From NCBI GenBank assembly GCA_018823415.1, contig JAHJIN010000484.1, positions 17,939 to 81,938 of the forward strand: DNA of 64,000 nucleotides, read 5' to 3'. Numbering within the stretch: the stretch's first letter is position 1; the number at the start of each line of letters is the position of its first letter. Position numbers and translations under genes: made by a program. The notes beneath the pieces were generated by a model. The model was not told the DNA's origin. It was given only the letters and a program-made list of their open reading frames with translations, and ran no database searches. The DNA is from Chloroflexota bacterium. Lineage in GTDB: Bacteria; Chloroflexota; JAHJIN01. This document shows, piece by piece, positions 43,700 to 50,903 of the stretch.

Positions 43700-44463
43700 C
43701 ACGCGCCATCCTTTGGCGTGCCATCCTTTGGCGCGCCATCCTCTGGCGTGGGCACCTGGAACACATAGCCCCGGCCGCGCACCGTGCAGACCAAATGCGG
43801 CTGCGATGGGTCCTCTTCGATGCTGCGCCGGATCATGCGAATGTGTACGTCCAGGGTGCGCGTGTCGCCCATCCAGTTGGTTTGCCAGATTTCTTCCATG
43901 ATGGTTTGTCGGGTTACCACCTGGCCCGCGTGACGCACCAGCAAGACCAGCAGGTCATATTGCTTGGGTGTGAGCGTGACCGGTTGCCCGTTCTTGTGCA
44001 CGAGTCGCCGCCCCAGGTCCAGCGTGAGGGGGCCGGCGTACAAGGGGGGCACGGCGCGGCGGTGCTGGCGCACCTGGCGAACCAATTTGCTCACAGCGTT
44101 CTTGAGATCTGTCGGAGGACAGGGCTTGACCAGGGCCACGCACAACGATAGCCCAATGGCGCTCTTGGTCAACTGCTGGGCGTGAGCTCGCGAAGCAGCA
44201 AACATGATGAGGGGCAGGGGCGGGGTCTGGTCGCGCAGGGCCGTGCAGATGGGCAAAAGGTTGTCGAGTTCCACCGTGGCATCCCACAGCACCAGGTCTG
44301 GCGGTTCTTGTTGCAAGCGTTGTAGGGCCTCTTGCTCGTCGGCTACGATGGCGACGCGATACCAGCGGCGCGGCAATGCCTGATACGGAATGCCGGCCAT
44401 GGGATCGGCGCTGCCAATGAGCAAGATGTGCTTGGGTCCAGGCATGGGAGATTCGACCTGCAC
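43699..44463 (-). CDS. OmpR/PhoB-type response regulator with atypical receiver
   Basis: The 254-residue protein has a receiver-like domain (residues 10-125) and a winged-helix Trans_reg_C domain (about 140-240: GPLTLDLGRRLVHKNGQPVTLTPKQYDLLVLL, NWMGDTRTLDVHIRMIRRSI, TVRGRGYVF). The receiver keeps a candidate phospho-acceptor (D61 in LVLWD) and the Lys of LVKPC, but the usual acidic pair near residue 15 is ILLIGSADP, without the DD. It may therefore work without phosphorylation, or with a different metal arrangement. The C-terminus is PTPEDGAPKDGTPKDGA, an in-frame 15-base tandem repeat. An alternative start is ATG 44445 (MPGPKHIL). No cognate histidine kinase gene is next to it. Confidence 0.85.
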   Translation of the reverse strand: MQVESPMPGPKHILLIGSADPMAGIPYQALPRRWYRVAIVADEQEALQRLQQEPPDLVLWDATVELDNLLPICTALRDQTPPLPLIMFAASRAHAQQLTKSAIGLSLCVALVKPCPPTDLKNAVSKLVRQVRQHRRAVPPLYAGPLTLDLGRRLVHKNGQPVTLTPKQYDLLVLLVRHAGQVVTRQTIMEEIWQTNWMGDTRTLDVHIRMIRRSIEEDPSQPHLVCTVRGRGYVFQVPTPEDGAPKDGTPKDGA

Positions 44464-44498
44464 TATCAGAGTTGTTGGAGCCGAGTGTGGGAATGAGA

Positions 44499-45365
44499 TC
44501 AGGCGATGGACGCAGTGGCATCAAGCGGGGTGCCATTGGCATCCAGAAACTCGACATCCCAGTTGGCGAAACGGGTAGCCATCACCTGGATGGCCGTCGG
44601 GTTGTTGTCGACGAGCAGAAATGGGCGGCCCAGGCGGCCGGCGGCTTCGCCAGTGGTGCCGCTGCCGGCGAAGAAATCTACTACCAGGTCCCCCGGGTTG
44701 GAAGATGCCTGCACGATGCGGGTGAGAATGCCCAATGGCTTTTGTGTGGGATAGCCGGTCTTTTCGTGCCCTGTGGGGCTGACGATGGTGTGCCACCAGG
44801 TATCGGTGGGCAGCTTGCCCCGGGCGGCCTTTTCTGGGCTGACCAGTCCCGGCGCCATGTAGGGGATCCGGTCCAGGTTGTCGGCGTTGAACACATAGTT
44901 GCTGGGGTCTTTGACGTAAAAGAGGATGTTGTCGTGTTTGGCCGGCCAACGCCGCCGAGATCGGCCGCCATAATCATAGGCCCAGATGATTTCGTTGATA
45001 AAGGACGCTCGGCCAAAGATCTGGTCCAGCAAGACCTTGGCATAGTGTACTTCGCGATAGTCCAGGTGCAGATACAAAGAGCCGTTCGGCGCCAGAACGC
45101 GATAGACCTCGCGCAGCCGGGGTTCCAAAAACTGTAAATAATCATCAAAGGCATCGGCAAACGACTGCTGGCCGATGACGATGGAGCGATAGCGTGCCCC
45201 CTGGAACCCGGTGCGATCGCCTTCGTCGCTGCGGACGGTGGCAAGCTGGGTGCGGCTCTGGGCATGGCCGGTGTTAAAGGGCGGGTCGATATAGACGAGC
45301 GGCACCGATTCATCGGCCAGCCCACGCAGGATGTCCAGGTTGTCGCCCCAATACACCCGGTTCAT
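44499..45365 (-). CDS. Orphan DNA methyltransferase, N6-adenine/N4-cytosine type
   Basis: The 288-residue start at ATG 45365 is preferred: a TATAAT overlaps the more upstream ATG at 45401 and so lies too close for its mRNA; GGGAGCC precedes 45365. It has the amino-methyltransferase order with motif IV first: YIDPPFNTG, then YLHLDYREVHYAKVLLDQIFG, KTGYPTQKPL, and motif I near the end, VVDFFAGSGTTGEAA. This is the beta-class arrangement of N6_N4_Mtase proteins such as type III Mod and CcrM relatives. It lacks a target-recognition extension of type III Mod (about 600 residues). No restriction gene is beside it, so it is probably a regulatory or orphan modification enzyme. Target sequence unknown. 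Confidence 0.9.
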   Translation of the reverse strand: MNRVYWGDNLDILRGLADESVPLVYIDPPFNTGHAQSRTQLATVRSDEGDRTGFQGARYRSIVIGQQSFADAFDDYLQFLEPRLREVYRVLAPNGSLYLHLDYREVHYAKVLLDQIFGRASFINEIIWAYDYGGRSRRRWPAKHDNILFYVKDPSNYVFNADNLDRIPYMAPGLVSPEKAARGKLPTDTWWHTIVSPTGHEKTGYPTQKPLGILTRIVQASSNPGDLVVDFFAGSGTTGEAAGRLGRPFLLVDNNPTAIQVMATRFANWDVEFLDANGTPLDATASIA

Positions 45366-45401
45366 GGCTCCCACCAACCCGGCTCCCTGCCAGGCGTTCA
45401 T

Positions 45402-45430
45402 ATTATACCTTATGCTGTCTTTGCCAGCAA
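45402..45430 (-). promoter_or_regulatory. Promoter of the DNA methyltransferase gene
   Basis: On the minus strand: TTGCTG (45430-45425), 17-base spacer, TATAAT (45407-45402). Its position means transcription starts downstream of the ATG at 45401, which decides the start at 45365. Confidence 0.6.
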
Positions 45431-45452
45431 GCCCATTCGCATTGGGCCGGGG

Positions 45453-45481
45453 TTGCCTCTCTGGGGCTTGCGTGCTATAAT
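45453..45481 (+). promoter_or_regulatory. Promoter of the YjbQ gene
   Basis: TTGCCT (45453-45458), 17-base spacer, TATAAT (45476-45481), 37 bases before the ATG at 45519; divergent from the methyltransferase promoter. Confidence 0.65.
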
Positions 45482-45518
45482 CAGGGCTGCGTTCTACTCT
45501 TTGCCAGGAGGTGTTTAC

Positions 45519-45938
45519 ATGGCTGTGGAGACTCGAACGATTGCGCTGCGCACGCGTGGGCATTGCGATGTGCTGGATATTACAGAGCAGGTGCAGAACG
45601 CGCTGCTCGATACTGGCTTGCAGAACGGCCTGGTTATGGTCTTTGTGCCCGGTTCCACCGGCAGCGTCACCACCGTCGAGTACGAGCCCGGGCTGGAGGC
45701 CGATCTCAAGACGGCGCTGGATCGCCTGGTGCCCGTCGGCATTCCCTATCAGCATGACCATCGCTGGGCTGATGGCAACGGGCACGCCCATGTGCGCTCG
45801 GCCCTGATGGGGCCATCGCTCACGGTGCCGTTCGTGCGCGGCAAGATGACCCTGGGCACGTGGCAGCAGATCGTGTTTCTGGATTTCGACAATTGCTCTC
45901 GGTCCCGCGAACTGGTGATCCAGGTGTTGGGCGAATAG
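45519..45938 (+). CDS. yjbQ: YjbQ/UPF0047 family protein
   Basis: The ATG at 45519 has AGGAGG 8 bases upstream and the promoter just before; the open frame to 45264 is the shadow of the other gene. The 139-residue protein has the UPF0047 (YjbQ) signature: the central VFVPGSTGSVTTVEYEPGL, then HDHRWADGNGHAHVRSALMGPSLTVPF (core: DGNGHAHV..A..GPS) and GTWQQIVFLDFD. Members form trimers and show weak thiamine-phosphate synthase-type activity in some tests; the true role is uncertain. Only 3 bases separate it from the propeller lipoprotein gene, so they form one transcript. Confidence 0.88.
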   Translation: MAVETRTIALRTRGHCDVLDITEQVQNALLDTGLQNGLVMVFVPGSTGSVTTVEYEPGLEADLKTALDRLVPVGIPYQHDHRWADGNGHAHVRSALMGPSLTVPFVRGKMTLGTWQQIVFLDFDNCSRSRELVIQVLGE

Positions 45939-45941
45939 GCG

Positions 45942-47996
45942 GTGCCAGCCTTGCGCGCCCGACTGGGGTCGCTAGGCCCGGCTTTGGTCCTGGTGCTGGC
46001 GGCTTGCACCCAGTCTGACAGCGCGCCAGCCCAGACGCCGGTCCTCGTTGTGGCATCTCCCACCCCGGGCGTGCCAACCGTCATCCCCATCCCGTGCATT
46101 CCCTGCCAAAAACGCGGCGCCGGCGAGCCGTCTCTGGTCGTAACTCGCCCCCTGATCGACGCGCGTGGCCCGTGGACCTATTATGTGAACGCCAACGATT
46201 ATACCGTGGTGCTGGCACTGGGCGATGTGATCTGGGCCGGCACCGATGCGGGCCTGTTCCAATGGAACAACCAGGGCCAGTGGCAGCGATTTGCTCGACC
46301 CGATGGCCTGCCCGGTGACGCTATCACGGCGCTGGCCGGCACACCCGGTGGCGATTTGTGGGTAGGCACCAATCAGGGTGTGGCCCGGCGCGCGTCCGAC
46401 GGCGACTGGCTGGCGCTGGATACCCCGGCCAGCGTGCGCGCCCTGGCGGTGGACCCCCAAGGCCGGGTCTGGGTGGCGCTGGCCGACGGACTCGGCCTGG
46501 CGCAACTGGACCCCGGTAGTCAGTTGATGCTGGCAGCCGGCTGGCCCGGCGACGATGCCCATGTCGTAACCACCGATGCCCAGGGCCAGGCCTGGTGCGG
46601 CACCAACGCCGGCGTGGTGGTATATGACGGCAGTTCGTGGCAGCGCACCACGCTGGCTGACATGGGGTTGCCGGCCGGTGAGCCGGTCACCGCTATCGCG
46701 CTCAACGCCACGGGCCAGGTCTGGTGTCGCGCTGGCGATGCGGTGGCGCATTATGATGGCCGCGCCTGGATCGCCTATCCCTCTGCTTATGAGGCGGTGG
46801 TCGCTGGGTTCCTGGCCGTGCGTGGCGCTGTCAACCCCAATGGTCTGTGGTGCGCGGACGCGGGCGGCAACGTGTGGCTCCAGGGCACCAGACGGGTCGA
46901 GGTGTATGATGGCGAGCGCTGGTCGCCGCAGCCGTTTACGGCCCACGATGCTCGGGCCATGTCTGCTGACGCCCAGGGTCGGTTGTGGCTGGGCCTGAGC
47001 GGGGCCGGCCTGCTGCGCATCACTCCCGACGACGAGCGCGTGCTGTATGTGCTGGAAGGGCCGCCAGCGAACCAACTGGTGGCAGTGGCCGCGGCCGGCG
47101 ACCACACCATCTGGTGCGGGACCGCATCGGCTGGCGTGGGGGTTCTGGCGCTGGCCGGCGCCGCCGATGGCCCAACGTGGCAAGTGTATGACGCGCAAAA
47201 CTCGCCGGTGCAATCGGCCGTCATCGAACGCATCTCCACCGACCTAGCCGGGGTCTGGGTGGCGGTCGCCGGTGGCGCGCTCTATCGCTTTCGCGATGGG
47301 CAGTGGCTCACCTACGAGTCGGTGTGGCAGGCCGTGGAGAGCGAATATGTGATCCTGGTTGCCAGCGGGGTGACGCGTGGTCCCAACTGGCTGGCAGCGG
47401 CACCGGGGCGCGTGTGGGCCTGGGATGGCGACACGCTGGGCTGCTACGATGGCGTGGCCTGGCAGCGTTATCCGGTCCCCGGGGCCGGGTCGGTCCACCT
47501 GACCCGGGTGGCGCGCGATGCGGCCGGGCGATTGTGGTGCGGGACCTATGGGCACGGGCTGTTCGTGTTTGACCCGGCCGGGGCGCAGTGGTCGCCCTAC
47601 ACCCGCGCGGGCAACGAGCTGGCGAGTGCCTACGTGTCCGACGTGCTGGCTGACGAGGCCAGCGCGGTGTGGATCAGTACCCGGGGCGTGGCGGGCCAAC
47701 CCGGCCAGGGCCTGTACCGCATCGATGCCTATAGCATCGGGCATCATTGGGACACAGCCGCGGGGTTGCCTAGCCTGGATCTGGGCGATCTGGCGGCTGA
47801 TGGGCGCGGGCACGTGTGGGCTGGGTGCGCCAAGGGCCTGGTGCAGGTGAACGCCGACGACACGCTCACGCTGATCACCCCGGCCGACGGACTGATCAGC
47901 AGCCGGGTCACGTCACTGGCCCTGGATGGCACCGGGCGTCTGTGGATCGGCACGTGGGACGGGTTGTGCAGCTATGATCCATACGCAACTGAATAG
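45942..47996 (+). CDS. Lipoprotein with two-component-regulator-type beta-propeller
   Basis: The GTG at 45942 is 3 bases after the previous stop. The 684-residue product has a lipobox (VLAAC) and then a long run of propeller blades of the Reg_prop type found in sensor kinases: repeats such as DVIWAGTDAGLFQWN, GDLWVGTNQGVARR, GRVWVALADGLG, AWCGTNAGVVVYD, RLWLGLSGAGLLR, TIWCGTASAGVGVL and RLWIGTWDGLCSYD. About 12 to 14 blades can be counted, enough for two seven-bladed propellers. No kinase or enzyme domain is attached, so it is a free-standing extracellular sensor or binder. The Cys-rich IPCIPCQKR at residues 50-60 is unusual. Ligand unknown. Confidence 0.85.
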   Translation: MPALRARLGSLGPALVLVLAACTQSDSAPAQTPVLVVASPTPGVPTVIPIPCIPCQKRGAGEPSLVVTRPLIDARGPWTYYVNANDYTVVLALGDVIWAGTDAGLFQWNNQGQWQRFARPDGLPGDAITALAGTPGGDLWVGTNQGVARRASDGDWLALDTPASVRALAVDPQGRVWVALADGLGLAQLDPGSQLMLAAGWPGDDAHVVTTDAQGQAWCGTNAGVVVYDGSSWQRTTLADMGLPAGEPVTAIALNATGQVWCRAGDAVAHYDGRAWIAYPSAYEAVVAGFLAVRGAVNPNGLWCADAGGNVWLQGTRRVEVYDGERWSPQPFTAHDARAMSADAQGRLWLGLSGAGLLRITPDDERVLYVLEGPPANQLVAVAAAGDHTIWCGTASAGVGVLALAGAADGPTWQVYDAQNSPVQSAVIERISTDLAGVWVAVAGGALYRFRDGQWLTYESVWQAVESEYVILVASGVTRGPNWLAAAPGRVWAWDGDTLGCYDGVAWQRYPVPGAGSVHLTRVARDAAGRLWCGTYGHGLFVFDPAGAQWSPYTRAGNELASAYVSDVLADEASAVWISTRGVAGQPGQGLYRIDAYSIGHHWDTAAGLPSLDLGDLAADGRGHVWAGCAKGLVQVNADDTLTLITPADGLISSRVTSLALDGTGRLWIGTWDGLCSYDPYATE

Positions 47997-47998
47997 GC

Positions 47999-48113
47999 GC
48001 TAACGGGGCAACATCGACAAGACTTTGTCGATCTGGTGCAGTGATGCCGCCGTTCGGGCGGCAGTTCCGCAGGAACTGCCCAGCCATTTCGAGCGCAGCG
48101 AGAAATGGCCATA
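47999..48113. repeat. 115-bp structured repeat, copy 1
   Basis: From CTAACGGGGCAACATCGAC to CGAGAAATGGCCAT. It holds hairpins ATCGACAA/TTGTCGAT, GCCGCC/GGGCGGC, CAGTTCC/GGAACTG and CCATTTC/GAAATGG. It matches 48603-48717 at nearly 90 percent by eye, and the two copies flank the SCP2 gene. Confidence 0.75.
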
Positions 48114-48115
48114 GG

Positions 48116-48195
48116 CCTAACCCGCGAAATTCTCGTACACCGAGCAAGAATCTTCAGAAGCGTTAACCTGGTGATTTAGGTTCTCCAGGTAGGAG
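48116..48195. repeat. CCTAAC/GTTAGG family repeat, copy 3
   Basis: It starts CCTAACCCGCGAAATTCTCG with the GAGCAAGAAT half, matching copies at 520 and 11492, and ends TCTCCAGGTAGGAGG, which gives the ribosome binding site of the gene at 48202. It directly follows the 115-bp repeat, so two families are nested. Confidence 0.6.
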
Positions 48196-48201
48196 GCATA
48201 C

Positions 48202-48600
48202 ATGACCACATACAAGTACCTGAGCCCAGAATGGACTGCGGAGGCGAACCGCCGGCTCAAGGAGCAACTGACCCCGGAGCAGATGAAATACATCACCTCG
48301 TCCATGCTGACCATATACACCAACTGCCCGGACGGTCAGAGCCGGGCGCTCCATTACCAGCTCGTGGACGGTGTGGTAGAGTGCGTGTCGCTGATCGAGG
48401 GTGAGTTGCCAGAAGCCGAGTTCACCATCACCTCCGATTACGACGTATTCGCCCAGATTTCCCGGGCCGAACTCAATGCCCGCAAGGCCCTGATGTCCGG
48501 GCGCATGAAGCTCCGGGGCAATCTGGTCAAGGCCCTGCGTCTGGCGCCGGTGGTGGACCGCCTGAACGAGGTACTAGCCACTATCCCGGCTGACTATTAG
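48202..48600 (+). CDS. SCP2 sterol-binding-domain protein
   Basis: The ATG has AGGAGG 8 bases upstream, supplied by the repeat element. The 132-residue protein is a single SCP2-like domain: an N-terminal helix (LSPEWTAEANRRLKEQL), the beta sheet with ALHYQLVDGVVECVSLIEG and AEFTITSDYDVFAQI, then the conserved C-terminal ALMSGRMKLRGNLVKALRL. SCP2 domains bind lipids or fatty acyl groups in the cytoplasm. Direct ligand and partner are unknown. It is isolated from its neighbours by structured repeats on both sides. Confidence 0.88.
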   Translation: MTTYKYLSPEWTAEANRRLKEQLTPEQMKYITSSMLTIYTNCPDGQSRALHYQLVDGVVECVSLIEGELPEAEFTITSDYDVFAQISRAELNARKALMSGRMKLRGNLVKALRLAPVVDRLNEVLATIPADY

Positions 48601-48602
48601 GC

Positions 48603-48717
48603 CTAACGGGGGCAACATCAACAAAACGTTGTCGATCTAGTGCAGTGAAGCCATCGTTCGGGCGAGCAGTTCCGCAGGAACTGCCCAGCCATTTCGAGCG
48701 TAGCGAGAAATGGCCAT
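48603..48717. repeat. 115-bp structured repeat, copy 2
   Basis: Second copy of the 47999-48113 element, with the same hairpins CAGTTCC/GGAACTG and CCATTTC/GAAATGG; other stems are less well preserved. It continues into the TATCCAGGTTAGGAGG end (48719-48733) that gives the ribosome site for 48739. Confidence 0.75.
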
Positions 48718-48738
48718 TATCCAGGTTAGGAGGGCGCC

Positions 48739-49968
48739 GTGATCCACACCATTGCACCGCAAGCAGACCCATATTTCATCGACTCACCGCAGCGCATCCG
48801 CGACATCCAAGTCGCAATGGGCGAGCAGGGCATCGACGTGTACCTGGGCTCCCGGCTCCGTACCCTATCGTGGACGGTGGATGCCTTTTGCCCCTGGCGC
48901 TCGTACGTGGTGATCCCGCCGGATGGGCTGCCCACGGCCATGACCTTTGTCATCGACGCGGCCCGCGTGGCCGACGAGTCCTGGCTGGACGAGGATCATG
49001 TCATTGGCTATGGCCCCATGGGCGGCCAGGACCAGATCACACTGCTGACCGACCTCATCGCGCCGCACCTCAAGGGCGGCAGGGGCGTGGTGGGCATCGA
49101 AACCGGCATGGGCACCTATTTGCCTGAAGGACACCTCACCCTGTTCGAGTATCAATGTCTGACCGCCGCGTTGCCCGGCGCCGAGTTTCGCAACGCCCAT
49201 GACCTGGTGGACCGGCTCGCGCTCGTGGCGGACCCGGGCACCATCAACCGCTTTCGCGAGGCGTCGCGCATTGTGGACGTGGGGCACCAGGCCGTGTACG
49301 ATACCATCCGGGGCGGCGGGTACGCAGGCTTGACCGAAACCGAGGTGGCCGGGCTGGCGGCCTATGCCATGCGCGCCGCCGGCAGCGAGTGGGAGTGGTC
49401 GTTCACCGGCGGCAACGAGATCGCCTCGGGCTATCGCGCCGGCCTGTCGGCCGGGGCCTGCACGCCGGCGTCTCGGCGCGCGCTCCGGCCCAGCGAGCCG
49501 CTCATGGTGGACTTGCACGCCATGTTCAAGTTGGGCCTGGGCGATCACGCCCACAACTATTTGCTGGGGCCGGCCACCGAGCGCCAGCAATGGCACGCCC
49601 AGAACTTCTTGGACCTGGTGGATCTGTGTCTCAAGACCTATCGCGCCGGCATTAGCCCTTCAGATCTGGCCGACGAGATGCTGGATTTCTGCGAGGCGCG
49701 CGGCTTTAGCGATTACATGGTCCCCGGCTTTGAGCACGGTATCGGCCTCATGGGCGACGAGTGGCGCATTGGCCTCAACGAAGGACCATTCCCATACTGG
49801 ACCAACCCGGAGCATCAGTACCAGGCCAACGAGCTGGTCATCTGCGCCATGCAATACGCCTGCCCCGAAGAGGACATTGGCTTTCGCTACGAGAACCCCA
49901 TCCTCATCCTGGGATCTGGCTGCGAGCCTCTGTCCAAGTTTCCGCTGACCATCGAGGTGATCGAATAA
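48739..49968 (+). CDS. M24-family metallopeptidase (Xaa-Pro dipeptidase-like)
   Basis: A GTG at 48739 follows GGTTAGGAGGGCGCC. The 409-residue protein has a creatinase-like N-terminal domain (residues 1-170) and the pita-bread M24 fold. Candidate metal ligands are the D of LMVDLHAMF, the D of GLGDHAHNY, the H of FEHGIGLMGDEW, and acidic residues in LNEGPF and PEEDIGF; spacing differs from classical aminopeptidase P, so substrate is unclear. Such enzymes cleave Xaa-Pro peptides or act on small amide substrates in the cytoplasm. The gene is separated from the upstream SCP2 gene by the 115-bp structured repeat, and its ribosome site derives from the repeat end. Confidence 0.82.
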   Translation: MIHTIAPQADPYFIDSPQRIRDIQVAMGEQGIDVYLGSRLRTLSWTVDAFCPWRSYVVIPPDGLPTAMTFVIDAARVADESWLDEDHVIGYGPMGGQDQITLLTDLIAPHLKGGRGVVGIETGMGTYLPEGHLTLFEYQCLTAALPGAEFRNAHDLVDRLALVADPGTINRFREASRIVDVGHQAVYDTIRGGGYAGLTETEVAGLAAYAMRAAGSEWEWSFTGGNEIASGYRAGLSAGACTPASRRALRPSEPLMVDLHAMFKLGLGDHAHNYLLGPATERQQWHAQNFLDLVDLCLKTYRAGISPSDLADEMLDFCEARGFSDYMVPGFEHGIGLMGDEWRIGLNEGPFPYWTNPEHQYQANELVICAMQYACPEEDIGFRYENPILILGSGCEPLSKFPLTIEVIE

Positions 49969-50023
49969 TATGCATCCCGGCCCGGGTTTGCGACCCGTGC
50001 CAATCACTCAATTGGAGGTACAG

Positions 50024-50803
50024 ATGAACAAGGACATCGTGCGACAGATCGTCAACATCCTCGCGGTGCTCGTGACCATTGCCGTCAATGGGCTGGCGAA
50101 CGCCTTGCCCCTCAACGGCCTTAATACCGGCCAGATCTCGGACCGGTTCCACGTGTACTTTGTACCGGCCGGCTATGTGTTTGCCATCTGGGGCGTGATC
50201 TATGTCGGGTTCCTGGCTTTTGCCGTATACCAGGCGTTGCCGTCTCAACGGGCCAACCCGCGCCTGCGCCGCGTGGGCTATTGGTTTGCCCTGAGTTGCC
50301 TGGCGAATGTGGTCTGGATCTTCCTGTGGCACTATGAGTTGTTCCCCCTGACCATTCTCGCCATGTTGGCCCTGTTGCTGTGCCTCATCGTCATCTATTT
50401 GATCCTGGGCATCGGTCGCACCCGGGTATCGGCCGGCGAGACCTGGCTGGTGCGCGTGCCCATGAGCATCTACCTGGGCTGGATCACCGTAGCCACCATC
50501 GCCAATGCCACATCATTGCTGGACTATTTGAACTGGAACGGCTTTGGCCTCAGCCCCGAGTTGTGGATGGTGGTGATGCTGGTGGCGGCGACGGTCATTG
50601 CATCGGCGGTGGCGCTCACCCGGGGTGACGTGGCTTATATGCTGGTCATCGTGTGGGCGTTTGTGGGGATCGCCGTCAAGCACGCCGGTGTGTCCCTGGT
50701 CGCCAATACCACCTGGCTCATGACCGCCGTGGTGGTGGTGATGCTGGTGGTGGGCGCGGTGCTGCACTGGCGCAAACGGGACCGGATCCCACTCGCGCAG
50801 TAG
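50024..50803 (+). CDS. TspO/MBR-related membrane protein
   Basis: ATG at 50024 after ATTGGAGGTACAG. The 259-residue protein has eight hydrophobic helices. The first half has the TspO-type segment PAGYVFAIWGVIYVGFLAFAVYQ and ANVVWIFLWHYELF (Trp-rich), while the second half continues with four further helices. Proteins of this class are annotated as tryptophan-rich or TspO/MBR-related; they may bind porphyrins or other lipophilic ligands. The family link is by motif only, since the fold is larger than TspO (about 160). No operon partner is evident: flanked by 56-base and 100-base gaps, with a perfect palindrome at 50847 after it. Confidence 0.72.
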   Translation: MNKDIVRQIVNILAVLVTIAVNGLANALPLNGLNTGQISDRFHVYFVPAGYVFAIWGVIYVGFLAFAVYQALPSQRANPRLRRVGYWFALSCLANVVWIFLWHYELFPLTILAMLALLLCLIVIYLILGIGRTRVSAGETWLVRVPMSIYLGWITVATIANATSLLDYLNWNGFGLSPELWMVVMLVAATVIASAVALTRGDVAYMLVIVWAFVGIAVKHAGVSLVANTTWLMTAVVVVMLVVGAVLHWRKRDRIPLAQ

Positions 50804-50846
50804 GCGGTTCGATCCGGTTTGCATGGTGAAAGCCCAAAGGTTAGAA

Positions 50847-50875
50847 ACCTGACAGGTCTTCAAGACCTGTCAGGT
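50847..50875. repeat. ACCTGACAGGTCTT palindrome
   Basis: ACCTGACAGGTCTT (50847-50860) and AAGACCTGTCAGGT (50862-50875) form a perfect hairpin with a one-base centre. The CAGGTCTTCAAGACCTG core is a dispersed repeat type seen in many environmental genomes. It ends 29 bases before the subtilase start and may terminate the previous gene. Confidence 0.65.
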
Positions 50876-50903
50876 CTGCCAGGGTTTATTTACGGAGGAA
50901 GAC

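Noticed and set aside
43163..44463. Cobalamin riboswitch before cobO
   Set aside because: The gene overlaps the upstream regulator gene, and no leader exists in which it could lie.
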